Source of the DNA: Bacillus sp. FJAT-42376
GTDB taxonomy: Bacteria > Bacillota > Bacilli > Bacillales > Bacillaceae
Direction: 5' to 3'
NCBI RefSeq assembly: GCF_003816055.1
Contig: NZ_CP033906.1
Span: 3,658,001 to 3,722,000 of the forward strand
DNA: 64,000 nt
The position numbers were made by a program, and so were the translations under genes. The notes under the pieces are model-generated. The model did no database searches. It was not told the origin of the DNA and saw nothing but the letters and a program-made list of their open reading frames with translations. This document shows positions 42,944-51,518 of this stretch, one piece after another. The first letter of the stretch is position 1. Each line of letters starts with the position of its first letter.

Positions 42944-44146
42944 TCAAAAATCCTGAAGAGTTCTCAGAGGTGCGGCTGCCCCATGCCTTCTTTTCATAAA
43001 AGCAGACATCCTTTTCAATGCTTCTTTAAGCTGGGGAAGCGAGGAAGCATAGGAACAGCGGATATACCCTTCTCCGGACGGGCCAAAAACGTCTCCCGGG
43101 ACTACTGCTACCTTTTCCTCCAGAAGCAGCTGCTCAGCGAATTCTCCGGAAGTTAACCCCGTATATTCAATAGATGGGAACGCATAGAATGCTCCGCCCG
43201 GTGTCTGGCATGGATATCCCGCTTCATTCAGTGACCGGACAAAATAGTTCCTTCTTCTCCGATAGTCTAATTTCATCCGCTGCACATCTTCTTCCCCATT
43301 CCGAAGAGCTTCTAATGCAGCATGCTGAGACATCGTTGGGGCACACATCATTGCATACTGGTGAATTTTGAGCATACCCTCCAATAGTGGTGCAGGGGCA
43401 GCTGCAAAACCCAGTCTCCAGCCAGTCATTGCAAACCCCTTTGAAAACCCGGATATGGTAATTGTTCTCTCCTTCATGCCCTCGAGTGAGGCGAAGCTTG
43501 TAAATTCTTCGTCATAGCTAAGCTCCGCGTAAATCTCATCTGAAATGGCAAGCAAATCATATTTCACTAAAATTGCGGACAATTTCTCCAGATCTTTTTT
43601 GCCCAGGCTTGAACCGGTCGGATTATTCGGCGAACAGATCAGAACGGCTTTTGTTTTTTCTGTAACGGCTTTTTCAATTTGGCTCGGAAGCGTCTTAAAA
43701 CCGTAATTTGCATGAGCCGGAACGTACACCGGAATTCCTCCGGCCAGTTTAACAAGAGGTCCATAAGCAACAAAGCACGGCTCCGGAATGATGACTTCAT
43801 CACCGGGATTAAGAATGGCTCTTAATGACAGATCCAAAGCCTGGCTCGCCCCTACTGTGACCAGTATTTCATGATCCGGACTGTAAGCCGTCTGAAATTT
43901 TCTTTGGAGGTAATAACTGATCTCCTGCCTCAGCTCCAGTATTCCGGCATTAGCTGAATAAGACGTATAGCCGTTTTCCAGAGAGAGGATACAGGCTTCC
44001 CTTACACTCCATGAAGTAACAAAATCAGGTTCTCCGACCCCCAGTGAGATGACTCCTTCCATACTTGCTGCGAGATCAAAAAACTTCCTGATGCCTGAAG
44101 GCTTAAGCTCAGATACACTGCTGGATATAAATCGCGAACTATCCAT
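42944..44146 (-). CDS. alaT: PLP-dependent alanine transaminase-like aminotransferase
   Basis: A 400-aa class I aminotransferase of fold type I. The PLP lysine lies in ISGFSKGFAMTGWRLGF (near residue 237), with SPNNPTGSSLG and VISDEIYAELSYDEEF-type segments, the latter seen as ISDEIYAELSY. B. subtilis AlaT (YugH) occupies the same place and is paired with AlaR. Its ATG overlaps the alaR stop (TAATG). The reaction is most likely pyruvate/alanine with glutamate; other substrates are possible. Confidence 0.93.
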   Translation of the reverse strand: MDSSRFISSSVSELKPSGIRKFFDLAASMEGVISLGVGEPDFVTSWSVREACILSLENGYTSYSANAGILELRQEISYYLQRKFQTAYSPDHEILVTVGASQALDLSLRAILNPGDEVIIPEPCFVAYGPLVKLAGGIPVYVPAHANYGFKTLPSQIEKAVTEKTKAVLICSPNNPTGSSLGKKDLEKLSAILVKYDLLAISDEIYAELSYDEEFTSFASLEGMKERTITISGFSKGFAMTGWRLGFAAAPAPLLEGMLKIHQYAMMCAPTMSQHAALEALRNGEEDVQRMKLDYRRRRNYFVRSLNEAGYPCQTPGGAFYAFPSIEYTGLTSGEFAEQLLLEEKVAVVPGDVFGPSGEGYIRCSYASSLPQLKEALKRMSAFMKRRHGAAAPLRTLQDF

Positions 44147-44646
44147 TATGGAGTTACCACCATCCGCTTATCCTCATCCCCTGTACCATAGATGCGTCCA
44201 TCGTGTTTGTATTTTTTTAAAATGAAATGAGTCGTTGTGGAAAGAACGGAATCAAGAGCCGACAGTTTTTCTGAAACAAACCTCGCCACCTCAGACATAG
44301 ATTTCCCTTCAATCACAACGCTTAAATCATATGCACCTGACATTAAATAAACAGACTGAACCTCTTTAAAACGGTAAACACGTTCAGCGATTTCATCAAA
44401 TCCCACACCCCGCTTAGGTGCTACTTTCACATCGATCATGGCCGTAACCCCTTCATGGCCATCTACTTTTCTCCAGTCAATTGCCGCTGCATAATCAATG
44501 ATAATTTTTTCCTGTTCCAATTTATGAATAATCTGACCGGTTTCCTCTTCAGAAATGCCTGCCATTTTTGAGATTACGGTGATTGGCAGCCTGCTGTTTC
44601 CTTCCAGGATTTCCAGCACCTCAGTTTCTTTGTCGCTCAGCTTCAT
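44146..44646 (-). CDS. alaR: Lrp/AsnC-family transcriptional regulator
   Basis: A 166-aa regulator with an N-terminal helix-turn-helix (LPITVISKMAGISEEETGQII, in part) and a C-terminal RAM domain (AMIDVKVAPKRGVGFDEIAE to VSEKLSALDSV). It corresponds to AlaR (YugG), which in B. subtilis controls the alaR-alaT operon in response to alanine. ATG at 44646 follows AGGAGGGA at 6 bases. First gene of a two-gene operon. Confidence 0.93.
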   Translation of the reverse strand: MKLSDKETEVLEILEGNSRLPITVISKMAGISEEETGQIIHKLEQEKIIIDYAAAIDWRKVDGHEGVTAMIDVKVAPKRGVGFDEIAERVYRFKEVQSVYLMSGAYDLSVVIEGKSMSEVARFVSEKLSALDSVLSTTTHFILKKYKHDGRIYGTGDEDKRMVVTP

Positions 44647-44873
44647 GCTATTCCCTCCTGTGTTAAAATCTTCAGAACATTATAACATGAAAATGAATAT
44701 CAATGACTGAAAATTCTGTTTTCCGAAATCGTTTTAGGGGTATTTTTTACATGAGTGGGACCCTGTTTCAAGGACACAATAATAAAAAATCGGCCAAACT
44801 TTGTTCATAAAGGACATGTTTCGCCATTTCTTACAAATACCTGTTACTAACTATCATTGCTGGAGTGTTGATT

Positions 44874-45701
44874 ATGAACCCGACTTTTTTTCATTCTACA
44901 ATGAATCTGCAGGGCATCAATATTCATTATGAGCTTTATGAAAAACATCCCGAAAAACCGACGATGGTTTTACTCCACGGTTTTTTATCTTCCACCTTCA
45001 GTTTCAGAAGACTGATTCCGCTTTTGCAGGAAGAATTCAGGATTATCGCTATAGATCTTCCCCCATTTGGAAAAACGGAAAAATCAATCCGTTTTGTTCA
45101 TTCTTATTCCAATATGGCAAAAGTAGTCATTGAACTGCTGGAAAAGCTTCAAGTAAAAAATGCGATTCTGGTGGGTCATTCTATGGGAGGACAAGTGTCC
45201 CTTTATGCAGCAAAGGAAAGACCGGAGCTCTTCAAAAAAGTGGTGCTTCTATGCAGCTCCGGCTACTTAAAGCGAATGAAGCATTACATGATTTGCGGTT
45301 CTTACGTTCCTTATTTTTATCTTTGTATTAAGCACTGGCTGTCCAGTCAGGGCGTTTTCAAAAATCTCTGCAATGTTGTTTATGACCAGTCCTTAATTGA
45401 CCAGGAAATGATGGACGGCTATTTACAGCCTTTTGCAGATGACAGAATCTTTATGGCTTTGACACGGATGATCCGTGACAGAGAAGGAGATCTTTCTCAG
45501 GAGGACTTAAGGAAAATTGAAGTGCCAAGTTTGTTGATTTGGGGGCAAGAGGATAAAATTGTGCCGGTGGAAGTCGGGAGAAGAATGAGTAAAGATTTGC
45601 CCAATGCATCACTGTTTGAATTAGCTCAAACCGGACACCTCGTTCCGGAAGAAAGGCCGCTGCATGTGATGGACAGAATTATGAATTTTTCCCATGCATA
45701 A
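44874..45701 (+). CDS. yugF: Alpha/beta hydrolase YugF
   Basis: A 275-aa alpha/beta hydrolase. The oxyanion loop is LLHGFLSS, the nucleophile elbow VGHSMGGQVS (Ser near 101), the acid in WGQEDKIVP and the histidine in AQTGHLVPEE. No signal peptide. Family members are esterases, lipases or haloalkane-type hydrolases, and the substrate is not known. ATG at 44874 follows GGAGTGTT at about 8 bases; an upstream TTG is too close. Divergent from alaR as in B. subtilis. Confidence 0.92.
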   Translation: MNPTFFHSTMNLQGINIHYELYEKHPEKPTMVLLHGFLSSTFSFRRLIPLLQEEFRIIAIDLPPFGKTEKSIRFVHSYSNMAKVVIELLEKLQVKNAILVGHSMGGQVSLYAAKERPELFKKVVLLCSSGYLKRMKHYMICGSYVPYFYLCIKHWLSSQGVFKNLCNVVYDQSLIDQEMMDGYLQPFADDRIFMALTRMIRDREGDLSQEDLRKIEVPSLLIWGQEDKIVPVEVGRRMSKDLPNASLFELAQTGHLVPEERPLHVMDRIMNFSHA

Positions 45702-45702
45702 A

Positions 45703-45740
45703 AAAGAAGGGCTGACTCATTAATAAGGGTCGGCCTTTTT
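45703..45740 (+). terminator. Terminator of yugF
   Basis: AAGGGCTGAC and GGTCGGCCTT pair with wobble, followed by TTTT, immediately after the stop. Confidence 0.8.
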
Positions 45741-45846
45741 TAATTGTGACGATAATAAGGACATCTTTTAGAGGGAAATAACCGAATTTCTTTCAACGTT
45801 CGTTTCGGTTTTTTTGCCTCTGTGCCGCGCCCTTCCTTTCTAAAAG

Positions 45847-45958
45847 GCTATGTTAAATAGGTTGCCATGGCCCTTGGCGGTTTCCTTCATACCTGAAGCT
45901 CACCGCCCGCCAAGCGGAAAGAGAGCACCTGAACCGGAAGCAAAGGTTTAAACAGTAA
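45847..45958 (-). repeat. MITE-like element, copy I (degenerate)
   Basis: Begins GGCTATGTTAAATAGG on the plus strand, contains GCTCACCGCCCGCCAAGCGG and ends AGGTTTAAACAG, so both ends and the central block of the family are recognisable but strongly diverged. It occupies the 300-base gap between yugF and yugE; no gene is visible there. Confidence 0.5.
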
Positions 45959-46043
45959 AAGGGGCCCTGCTCCGCTGATTAAAGGGCGATTTCACCTGAT
46001 AGAAGGGTATTATTTTCTCCTTCATTAACCCTCTATCTTTTGA

Positions 46044-46298
46044 TCAGCAGCCCGCCTGTTCCTTAATTGCTAGCAGCTGTACCGCCATTTTCATGCACTC
46101 TTCCATTGGAATCCATTTTTCAGAAGAGTGCTCATAAATTGCCTGAATTTTTTCAGCAAGCATGCCGGGCTGGTCCAGAATATGAACAGCCTGAACCACG
46201 TCCACTGCTTCTGTATCATGAAATCCTTCACCGAAGCCAAAAGGATCCCATTTATATAAAATTTCCATCATGATCTCATTCGCAGCTTGCGTTTCCAT
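46044..46298 (-). CDS. yugE: DUF1871 family protein YugE
   Basis: An 84-aa helical cytoplasmic protein. It contains the DUF1871 core LYKWDPFGFGEGFHDTEAVD followed by VVQAVHILDQP, close to the B. subtilis 86-aa YugE, which lies at the same position. The role is unknown. ATG at 46298 is preceded by GGGTGATG at 5 bases, a moderate ribosome site. Divergent from patB. Confidence 0.88.
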   Translation of the reverse strand: METQAANEIMMEILYKWDPFGFGEGFHDTEAVDVVQAVHILDQPGMLAEKIQAIYEHSSEKWIPMEECMKMAVQLLAIKEQAGC

Positions 46299-46383
46299 TT
46301 AATCATCACCCGTTGCTTATTTTTGCAAATTCATTTTAACACATTTACCATAGTAGTGAGTAAACCGTATATGAGGTGAAAAA

Positions 46384-47565
46384 ATGAGTCAATTTGATGA
46401 AGTCATTCAGCGCCAGCAAACGAATTCTGTAAAATGGGACTTAACAGCAGAAATATTCGGGAGATCTGATGTCCTGCCAATGTGGGTGGCGGATATGGAT
46501 TTCAAAGCTCCTCCTGAAGTTCTTGAAGCTTTGAATAAAAGAATCGGACACGGGGTATTCGGATATTCCTCAATCAGCGACAAGACAAAGAACGCCGTGA
46601 TGGAATGGAGTAAAAAAAGAAATGGATGGAGCTTTGAAAAAGAAGCGATCCTATTCAGTCCTGGAGTTGTAACCGCTTTAAGCCTTGCCATTCAGACCTA
46701 CTCGGCTCCGGGTGAAAAAATTCTTCTGCAATCACCCGTTTATACACCTTTTTTCGATATGGTTAAACGGAACGGCCGCATCGCTGTGAACAGTCAGCTT
46801 ATTCTTCAAAACGGCCGCTATGAAATAGATTTTGATGACTTGGATGAGAAAATGGGGAATCCGGACGTTAAACTGATGCTGCTGTGCAATCCTCATAATC
46901 CAGGCGGCCGCTCATGGAAGAGGGAAGAATTAATCAAAATAGGACAGCTCGCTCAAAAACATGATGTGCTGATCGTCTCGGATGAAATTCATTCCGATAT
47001 GATGCTTTTCGGCAATAAGCATGTTCCGTTCGCTTCCATCAGCAAGGAATTTTCAGACCTTTCCATTACCTGCTTCGCTCCGAGCAAAACCTTTAACCTT
47101 GCGGGTCTCCAGGCTTCCATCATGGTGATTGAAAACGACTCTCTGAGAAGAAGAATGGATGAAACCCTTCACAGGCTCGGATTTTTCACACTAAATGCAT
47201 TAGGAAGTATTGCCATGGAAACAGCCTATCGCTTTGGCGGAGAATGGCTGACGGAACTGACCTCCTACCTTGAAAAAAATATAAACTATGCCATGAAGTA
47301 TATCCAAGATGAAATCCCGGGGATTAAGGCCATAAAACCTGATGCTTCTTATCTTCTATGGCTTGACTGCAGGGACCTTCACCTTGATGACAAAGAGATA
47401 AAAAGACTTCTGCTTCATAAAGGAAAAGTTGCCTTAGAGGAAGGAACAAAATACGGACCCGGCGGCGAAGGATTCGTCCGGCTTAATGCAGGCTGTCCGC
47501 TTGAGACTCTAAAAGATGGTCTTTCCCGAATTAAAACAGCCTTCCACCGGGATCCTGAAAGATAA
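46384..47565 (+). CDS. patB: Cystathionine beta-lyase / aminotransferase PatB
   Basis: A 393-aa PLP enzyme of the MalY/PatB family, which cleaves cystathionine to homocysteine, pyruvate and ammonia. Signatures are MWVADMDFKAPPEVL near residue 35, LCNPHNPGGRSW, VSDEIHSDMM and the PLP lysine segment SKTFNLAGLQAS near 235. Size and place next to kinB match B. subtilis. ATG at 46384 follows GAGGTG at 5 bases. Divergent from yugE, with a likely terminator at 47648-47698. Confidence 0.94.
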   Translation: MSQFDEVIQRQQTNSVKWDLTAEIFGRSDVLPMWVADMDFKAPPEVLEALNKRIGHGVFGYSSISDKTKNAVMEWSKKRNGWSFEKEAILFSPGVVTALSLAIQTYSAPGEKILLQSPVYTPFFDMVKRNGRIAVNSQLILQNGRYEIDFDDLDEKMGNPDVKLMLLCNPHNPGGRSWKREELIKIGQLAQKHDVLIVSDEIHSDMMLFGNKHVPFASISKEFSDLSITCFAPSKTFNLAGLQASIMVIENDSLRRRMDETLHRLGFFTLNALGSIAMETAYRFGGEWLTELTSYLEKNINYAMKYIQDEIPGIKAIKPDASYLLWLDCRDLHLDDKEIKRLLLHKGKVALEEGTKYGPGGEGFVRLNAGCPLETLKDGLSRIKTAFHRDPER

Positions 47566-47647
47566 ACCGCCTCATCCGGCTATTATCGCACGGATCCTTG
47601 AGACATTGTCCCTTCTCAAACATCTTTTGCTTCATCCATATTTATAG

Positions 47648-47698
47648 GAGCCGCTGCTTCAAGGAAGATTACAATCTTTTAAGCGGGCTTCTTTTTTT
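47648..47698 (+). terminator. Probable terminator of patB
   Basis: GAGCCGCTGCTT can pair imperfectly with AAGCGGGCTTC across a 21-base loop, followed by seven T. Confidence 0.65.
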
Positions 47699-47738
47699 TG
47701 CTGGAGCCCCGCTTAAAACAGCATATTTTTCCTGGTAA

Positions 47739-47747
47739 TGGTATAAT
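47739..47747 (+). promoter_or_regulatory. Extended -10 promoter of kinB
   Basis: TGGTATAAT is an extended -10 (TGNTATAAT) 28 bases before the kinB start. No good -35 box lies at 16-18 bases, as is usual for extended -10 promoters. Confidence 0.55.
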
Positions 47748-47775
47748 AAAACCATCACTTTTATAGGAGACCGTT

Positions 47776-49077
47776 ATGGAGAATTTAAAGGATTTAATTT
47801 TGCAAGTGACGTTTATCCTGTTCCCCATCTATCTCTATCAGGCACTCTGGCTTAACCGGCCATCTCCCAATATTCCTAAGCCCAATTTAATTTTAATTTA
47901 TTTGCTTTGCAGCCTGTCTTCCATCATGTGCATGATTTTTCCGATTTATGTTCTTGACGGAATTCCGTACGGTCTTCATTACATCCCTTATCTTGCTGCC
48001 GTTTTATACGGGGGGCCGCTGACAGGTATTTCGGTTGCCGCAACAGGGATGCTGTACCGTTTGTACTCAGGTGGAGATATCATATGGCTTTCCATCATCG
48101 TGACTCCTCTGTTTCTAATCTTTCCCCTTATGCTGCACTCAAAATGGAACAGCTTTCGGATTCAGACAAAGCTTTCGCTCGGTGTCATGCTCAGCGGAAC
48201 AAAGACCATACTCACTTACACAGTAAGCTATATTTTAACGATTTACGGATTTCCCTTTTTGCTGGCAGATAACCTTCTCGATTTGTTATTAAGCTTCCTT
48301 TTGTTTACTTTTGTCCTGCTATTGACCATTTATTGTGTTAACTCAACGAAAGAAAACGCTTTCCTCCGGGCCCGGCTCATAAAATCTGAAAAACTTTCCA
48401 TCGTGAGTGAACTCGCAGCAAGCGTCGCCCATGAAGTTCGCAATCCGCTCACAGTCGTAAGGGGGTTTATTCAGCTCATTGGAACCGACCGGACAAGAAT
48501 GGATCCAAAAAATGATGAATACATCTCCCTTGTCCTCTCTGAATTGGACCGCGCCCAGGAAATCATTACGGATTATTTAAATCTGGCAAAACAGCAGTAT
48601 TTTGAAAAAAATGAGCTCTCCTTAAGCCAGCTGCTCGATGAAGTCGTTAAAATCATGACTTCCTATGCCAATTATAAAAATGTCCATTTTAAAAACAGTA
48701 TTGCTCCTAATTTATACGTGTATGGAGATGCTGCGAGACTTAAGCAGGTTTTTCTGAATTTACTTAAGAATTCAGTTGAAGCCGTATCGGAATCAGACGG
48801 CGAAGTGAAAATATCCGCCTATTCTTCCCACGAATTTATCCGCATCAAGATCAAGGACAACGGAATCGGAATGACACCGGAGCAGCTCGAAAGAATCGGA
48901 GAACCCTATTTTACGTTAAAGGAACGCGGCACGGGACTCGGTTTAACGGTCACATTTTCAATTGTAGAGCAGCATGACGGAACCATCCGGTTTAAAAGCG
49001 AACCGGGGGCCGGAACCTCCGCAACCGTTTCTTTGCCAATCTGCGAACTGAAGGACCGTCAAGCATCTTTACAGTAA
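47776..49077 (+). CDS. kinB: Sporulation sensor histidine kinase KinB
   Basis: A 433-aa kinase that feeds phosphate into the Spo0F-Spo0B-Spo0A relay. Six hydrophobic helices fill residues 1-190 with almost no extracellular domain, as in B. subtilis KinB (428 aa). The dimerisation helix carries VAHEVRNPLTVV (phospho-His near 218), and the ATP domain has LNLLKNSVEAV, DNGIGMT and GTGLGLTVTFSIV. ATG at 47776 follows AGGAG at 6 bases. kapB, its usual operon partner, is here separated by two minus-strand genes, so kinB ends its own transcript. Confidence 0.95.
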   Translation: MENLKDLILQVTFILFPIYLYQALWLNRPSPNIPKPNLILIYLLCSLSSIMCMIFPIYVLDGIPYGLHYIPYLAAVLYGGPLTGISVAATGMLYRLYSGGDIIWLSIIVTPLFLIFPLMLHSKWNSFRIQTKLSLGVMLSGTKTILTYTVSYILTIYGFPFLLADNLLDLLLSFLLFTFVLLLTIYCVNSTKENAFLRARLIKSEKLSIVSELAASVAHEVRNPLTVVRGFIQLIGTDRTRMDPKNDEYISLVLSELDRAQEIITDYLNLAKQQYFEKNELSLSQLLDEVVKIMTSYANYKNVHFKNSIAPNLYVYGDAARLKQVFLNLLKNSVEAVSESDGEVKISAYSSHEFIRIKIKDNGIGMTPEQLERIGEPYFTLKERGTGLGLTVTFSIVEQHDGTIRFKSEPGAGTSATVSLPICELKDRQASLQ

Positions 49078-49078
49078 A

Positions 49079-49105
49079 AAAGCCCTGAGATTCAATCAGG
49101 GCTTT
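49079..49105. terminator. Shared terminator of kinB and the SOD-like gene
   Basis: AAAGCCCTGA and TCAGGGCTTT pair around a 7-base loop. On the minus strand it is followed by TTTTTT, and the last codons and stop of the SOD-like gene lie inside the stem. Confidence 0.85.
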
Positions 49106-49662
49106 GCTTCGATATCGATTTCTTTTTTATCCCGGCGGTTCGCTTCCTTCTCCGTTATTTTTCCGCAGGCAATCCTTGCACCGGATTCCCCCGCAGGCTG
49201 AGACATTCCGTCATCTTTCGTTTCCGTAATGACGAGGGATGTTCCTCCTTTAAATAGAAGCGAGTTTTTCGAACCTTTTTTGAGCGTCAGCTTCGGTCCC
49301 ATAATTTCCGCCTGCGTTTTCCCGTCACTGTCTGTTATGATATTGGGCAGATCACCCAGATGGGCCCCTTCCGGATTTAGAAGTCCGTGTTTTTTATTGT
49401 CAGGATTATAATGGTCCCCTGCTGTGACAAAGTCCGGTCCTTCGCAGTCCGGATTTTGATGAATATGGACACCGTGCTCTCCAGGCTGAAGGCCTTCCAG
49501 TACGATATCAAACTTCACTCCCTCAGGCTGTTCAGACAATTTAACGGTCCCTAATGAATCCCCATCCTGATTAAATAATTCCGTCCCCATCGAAGTCAGA
49601 TCCTCCTGACCGCAGCCTCCCATAAGCAGCAGTGCAGCAGATATGCACATCATCTTTTTCAC
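49096..49662 (-). CDS. Cu/Zn superoxide dismutase-like lipoprotein lacking one copper ligand (YojM-like)
   Basis: A 188-aa lipoprotein (lipobox LMGGC) with a SodC fold. HGVHIHQ supplies two copper histidines, AGDHYNP the bridging histidine, KKHG, GAHLGDLP the zinc ligands, and the disulfide cysteines lie in NPDC and RIACG. The last copper histidine, normally in a VIHxxxDD segment, is Thr here (LVITETKDDG). B. subtilis YojM is also an incomplete SOD. The start is GTG at 49662, 8 bases after GGAGGG. It sits between kinB and kapB on the opposite strand. Dismutase activity is doubtful. Confidence 0.88.
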   Translation of the reverse strand: MKKMMCISAALLLMGGCGQEDLTSMGTELFNQDGDSLGTVKLSEQPEGVKFDIVLEGLQPGEHGVHIHQNPDCEGPDFVTAGDHYNPDNKKHGLLNPEGAHLGDLPNIITDSDGKTQAEIMGPKLTLKKGSKNSLLFKGGTSLVITETKDDGMSQPAGESGARIACGKITEKEANRRDKKEIDIEAKP

Positions 49663-49803
49663 AGCCGTCCCTCCATCCATAAGTTTCTGGTAAGCATTAG
49701 TTTTTTCATAGGATGGGTGATTTATGCAGAAGCTGAGAGAACAATGAAAGGGTTCAGGAAGACGAAGCTTCTTCACAATGGCCCGCAGGCATAGAGTCCA
49801 TAG

Positions 49804-49834
49804 AAAAACCGCTGGGCGCAGGCCTGTCAGCGGT
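49804..49834 (-). terminator. Terminator of the small membrane protein gene
   Basis: GACCGCTGACAGG and CCCAGCGGT form a stem ending in five T on the minus strand, adjoining the stop at 49834. Confidence 0.75.
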
Positions 49835-50022
49835 CACTGTTCTTCGTCATTCATATGCTTGTATTTTTCATTAACTTCCCGTTCTTCCTTTTTCGAAAGC
49901 CTGATAATCATACGGAAGACAAGGACAGCCATTAGCAGGAAAATAGCCATATTAAAGGCCGCAGGTATATACTCCGTTTTATCTTCAGGAAAATATAGAA
50001 ACAAAGATAGGACAAAACCCAT
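49834..50022 (-). CDS. Small membrane protein, 62 aa
   Basis: A short protein with one or two hydrophobic segments (GFVLSLFLYF and AAFNMAIFLLMAVLVFRMI) and a charged C-terminal tail (SKKEEREVNEKYKHMNDEEQ). I do not recognise the family. ATG at 50022 follows AAGGTGG at about 10 bases. It has its own terminator and lies divergent from kapB, in the region where B. subtilis has kinB and kapB adjacent. Confidence 0.65.
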   Translation of the reverse strand: MGFVLSLFLYFPEDKTEYIPAAFNMAIFLLMAVLVFRMIIRLSKKEEREVNEKYKHMNDEEQ

Positions 50023-50159
50023 GTAAGCGGATCCACCTTTCTTGCAGAGTCTTGTCTCCACTATACCTCCTGATGGGGATTTATACCATATCCTTTTGCT
50101 TCTCTCTCCCTATTTTATGATAAAATAACTAAATCCCCGAGGAGAGGAGCTTAAGATTG

Positions 50160-50537
50160 ATGGAATTTCAGCCAGGTGATCATGTTACAGGAATTTATAA
50201 AACAGGCAAATACGCAGGTATTGTAACCGCAATACGCCCGATGCATATCCTTGTCCAGGTAAAGGCTGTTCTGAAGCATCCCGCACAGGGTGATCTGCAC
50301 AGCCCAAAAGATGCGGACGTCCCTCTTTTTCATGAAAGGAGAGCGCTCAGCTTTAATGAACAGACGAATGTACCGAAAAATATGGTGAAACCATTTGACG
50401 GAGATTTCCCGAATTACAGTGAATCTTTGCGGGAATCTATTGAGAGCCTGAGGGAAGTTCTCAGCGGAGATGATTCCATGTGGGCCCAAAAATCCCTTGC
50501 AAATCTTCAGCAGCTTGAAAAAGAGTACACATTTTAA
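50160..50537 (+). CDS. kapB: Kinase-associated protein KapB
   Basis: A 125-aa lipoprotein-class regulator by name in B. subtilis, required for full KinB activity in sporulation; here no lipobox is present at the start. It has a small beta-rich N-terminal domain (FQPGDHVTGIYKTGKYAG, VLVQVKAVLKHPAQGDLHSP) and a helical tail. Length (128 aa in B. subtilis) and location match. ATG at 50160 follows GAGGAGAGGAG at about 9 bases. It is uncoupled from kinB in this genome. Confidence 0.9.
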   Translation: MEFQPGDHVTGIYKTGKYAGIVTAIRPMHILVQVKAVLKHPAQGDLHSPKDADVPLFHERRALSFNEQTNVPKNMVKPFDGDFPNYSESLRESIESLREVLSGDDSMWAQKSLANLQQLEKEYTF

Positions 50538-50542
50538 AAAAC

Positions 50543-50583
50543 ATAAAGCCAAATCACATGGTTTAGTGATTTGGCTTTATGTT
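50543..50583. terminator. Bidirectional terminator between kapB and kapD
   Basis: ACATAAAGCCAAATCAC and GTGATTTGGCTTTATGT are perfect complements around an 7-base loop; the right arm covers the last codons of kapD. Confidence 0.88.
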
Positions 50584-51197
50584 GCAAACTTATTGAGAAG
50601 TTTGGAGAAATCAACACGATCCCCGATCGTGGTCGGATTTGGCTTTTCAAGATATCTTTTATCTTTTTCAATCAGATTATAAATTTTCATCGTTGTCAGC
50701 GCGTCATCCAGAGCACGGTGGTGCTGCCCCGTTCCTTTCTTGCCATATTCTTCAACCGCTTTCCAGAGACCTGTCTGATTTCTGTCCCCAAAGAACTTTT
50801 TATATTCCATAGATAAATCGACGAACTCATCTAGTTCAAAAGGGAAAGGACAATGGTTTTTCTCGCAGTTCATCCTTAAGACCTTCATATCCATGTTTCC
50901 CCACGTAACTACTTTTTTGGGACAATCCAGCTTGCTGAGCGCTTTAATCAAATCAGAAAAGGACATTCCCTGATCTACTTGCTCCTGGCTGATTCCCAAA
51001 AATGATTTGCATCTTTCCGTCAGCCGTTTCCCTTTAACAGGCGAAACAAAAGAAGAAAATTCCTGCTCTACTTTCCCATTTTTGAAAAATACAAGACCTG
51101 CTTCAATAATTTCAGCATAAAAGCCTTTATTGCCTGAATTCCTGTCCGGCATGCTGAATTCAAAGTCAATAAAAAGCAGGGGTTTCGATCCATTCAT
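50577..51197 (-). CDS. kapD: Sporulation inhibitor KapD (DEDDh exonuclease fold)
   Basis: A 206-aa protein with an exonuclease fold. The Asp/Glu pair is in LFIDFEFSMP, a further Asp is in TWGNMDMKVL, and the final HRALDDA segment holds the DEDDh histidine and last aspartate. In B. subtilis KapD inhibits the KinA pathway to sporulation. The length equals the B. subtilis protein. ATG at 51197 follows AAAGGAGGAT at 4-5 bases. It converges with kapB. Confidence 0.93.
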   Translation of the reverse strand: MNGSKPLLFIDFEFSMPDRNSGNKGFYAEIIEAGLVFFKNGKVEQEFSSFVSPVKGKRLTERCKSFLGISQEQVDQGMSFSDLIKALSKLDCPKKVVTWGNMDMKVLRMNCEKNHCPFPFELDEFVDLSMEYKKFFGDRNQTGLWKAVEEYGKKGTGQHHRALDDALTTMKIYNLIEKDKRYLEKPNPTTIGDRVDFSKLLNKFAT

Positions 51198-51518
51198 GCT
51201 TATCCTCCTTTCTTTTATTCATTTTATTACCATTATATCACCGCCCTTCTTAATTTAACTGTATTTTTAGAAAAATTTTCATTGGAAAAGCACACATTTT
51301 TTCTGCACATTCACCTTGTCTCTGTGCGCGAAAATTTTCTTCTCGGATTTGGAAAACAATGCTAGGATAAAATCATACTTCCAGCAGCGGTCCCCTATTT
51401 TTCCGATTCTTATCCCCACAAATGGGATGCTTTATTCTTATCGGGACTGCTCCGGTTTTGTTTTCCCCACCTTTCCTTCTTTCCTCTGCAAAAAGCCAGG
51501 GATGGCTGGTTGAGAATA
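51198..51518. other. Divergent intergenic region between kapD and pbpD
   Basis: 320 bases with no gene; yuxJ, which I recall between these genes in B. subtilis, is absent. AT-rich sequence and a TAGGATAAAAT box near 51363 suggest a pbpD promoter, but no confident -35 box was found. Confidence 0.5.
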
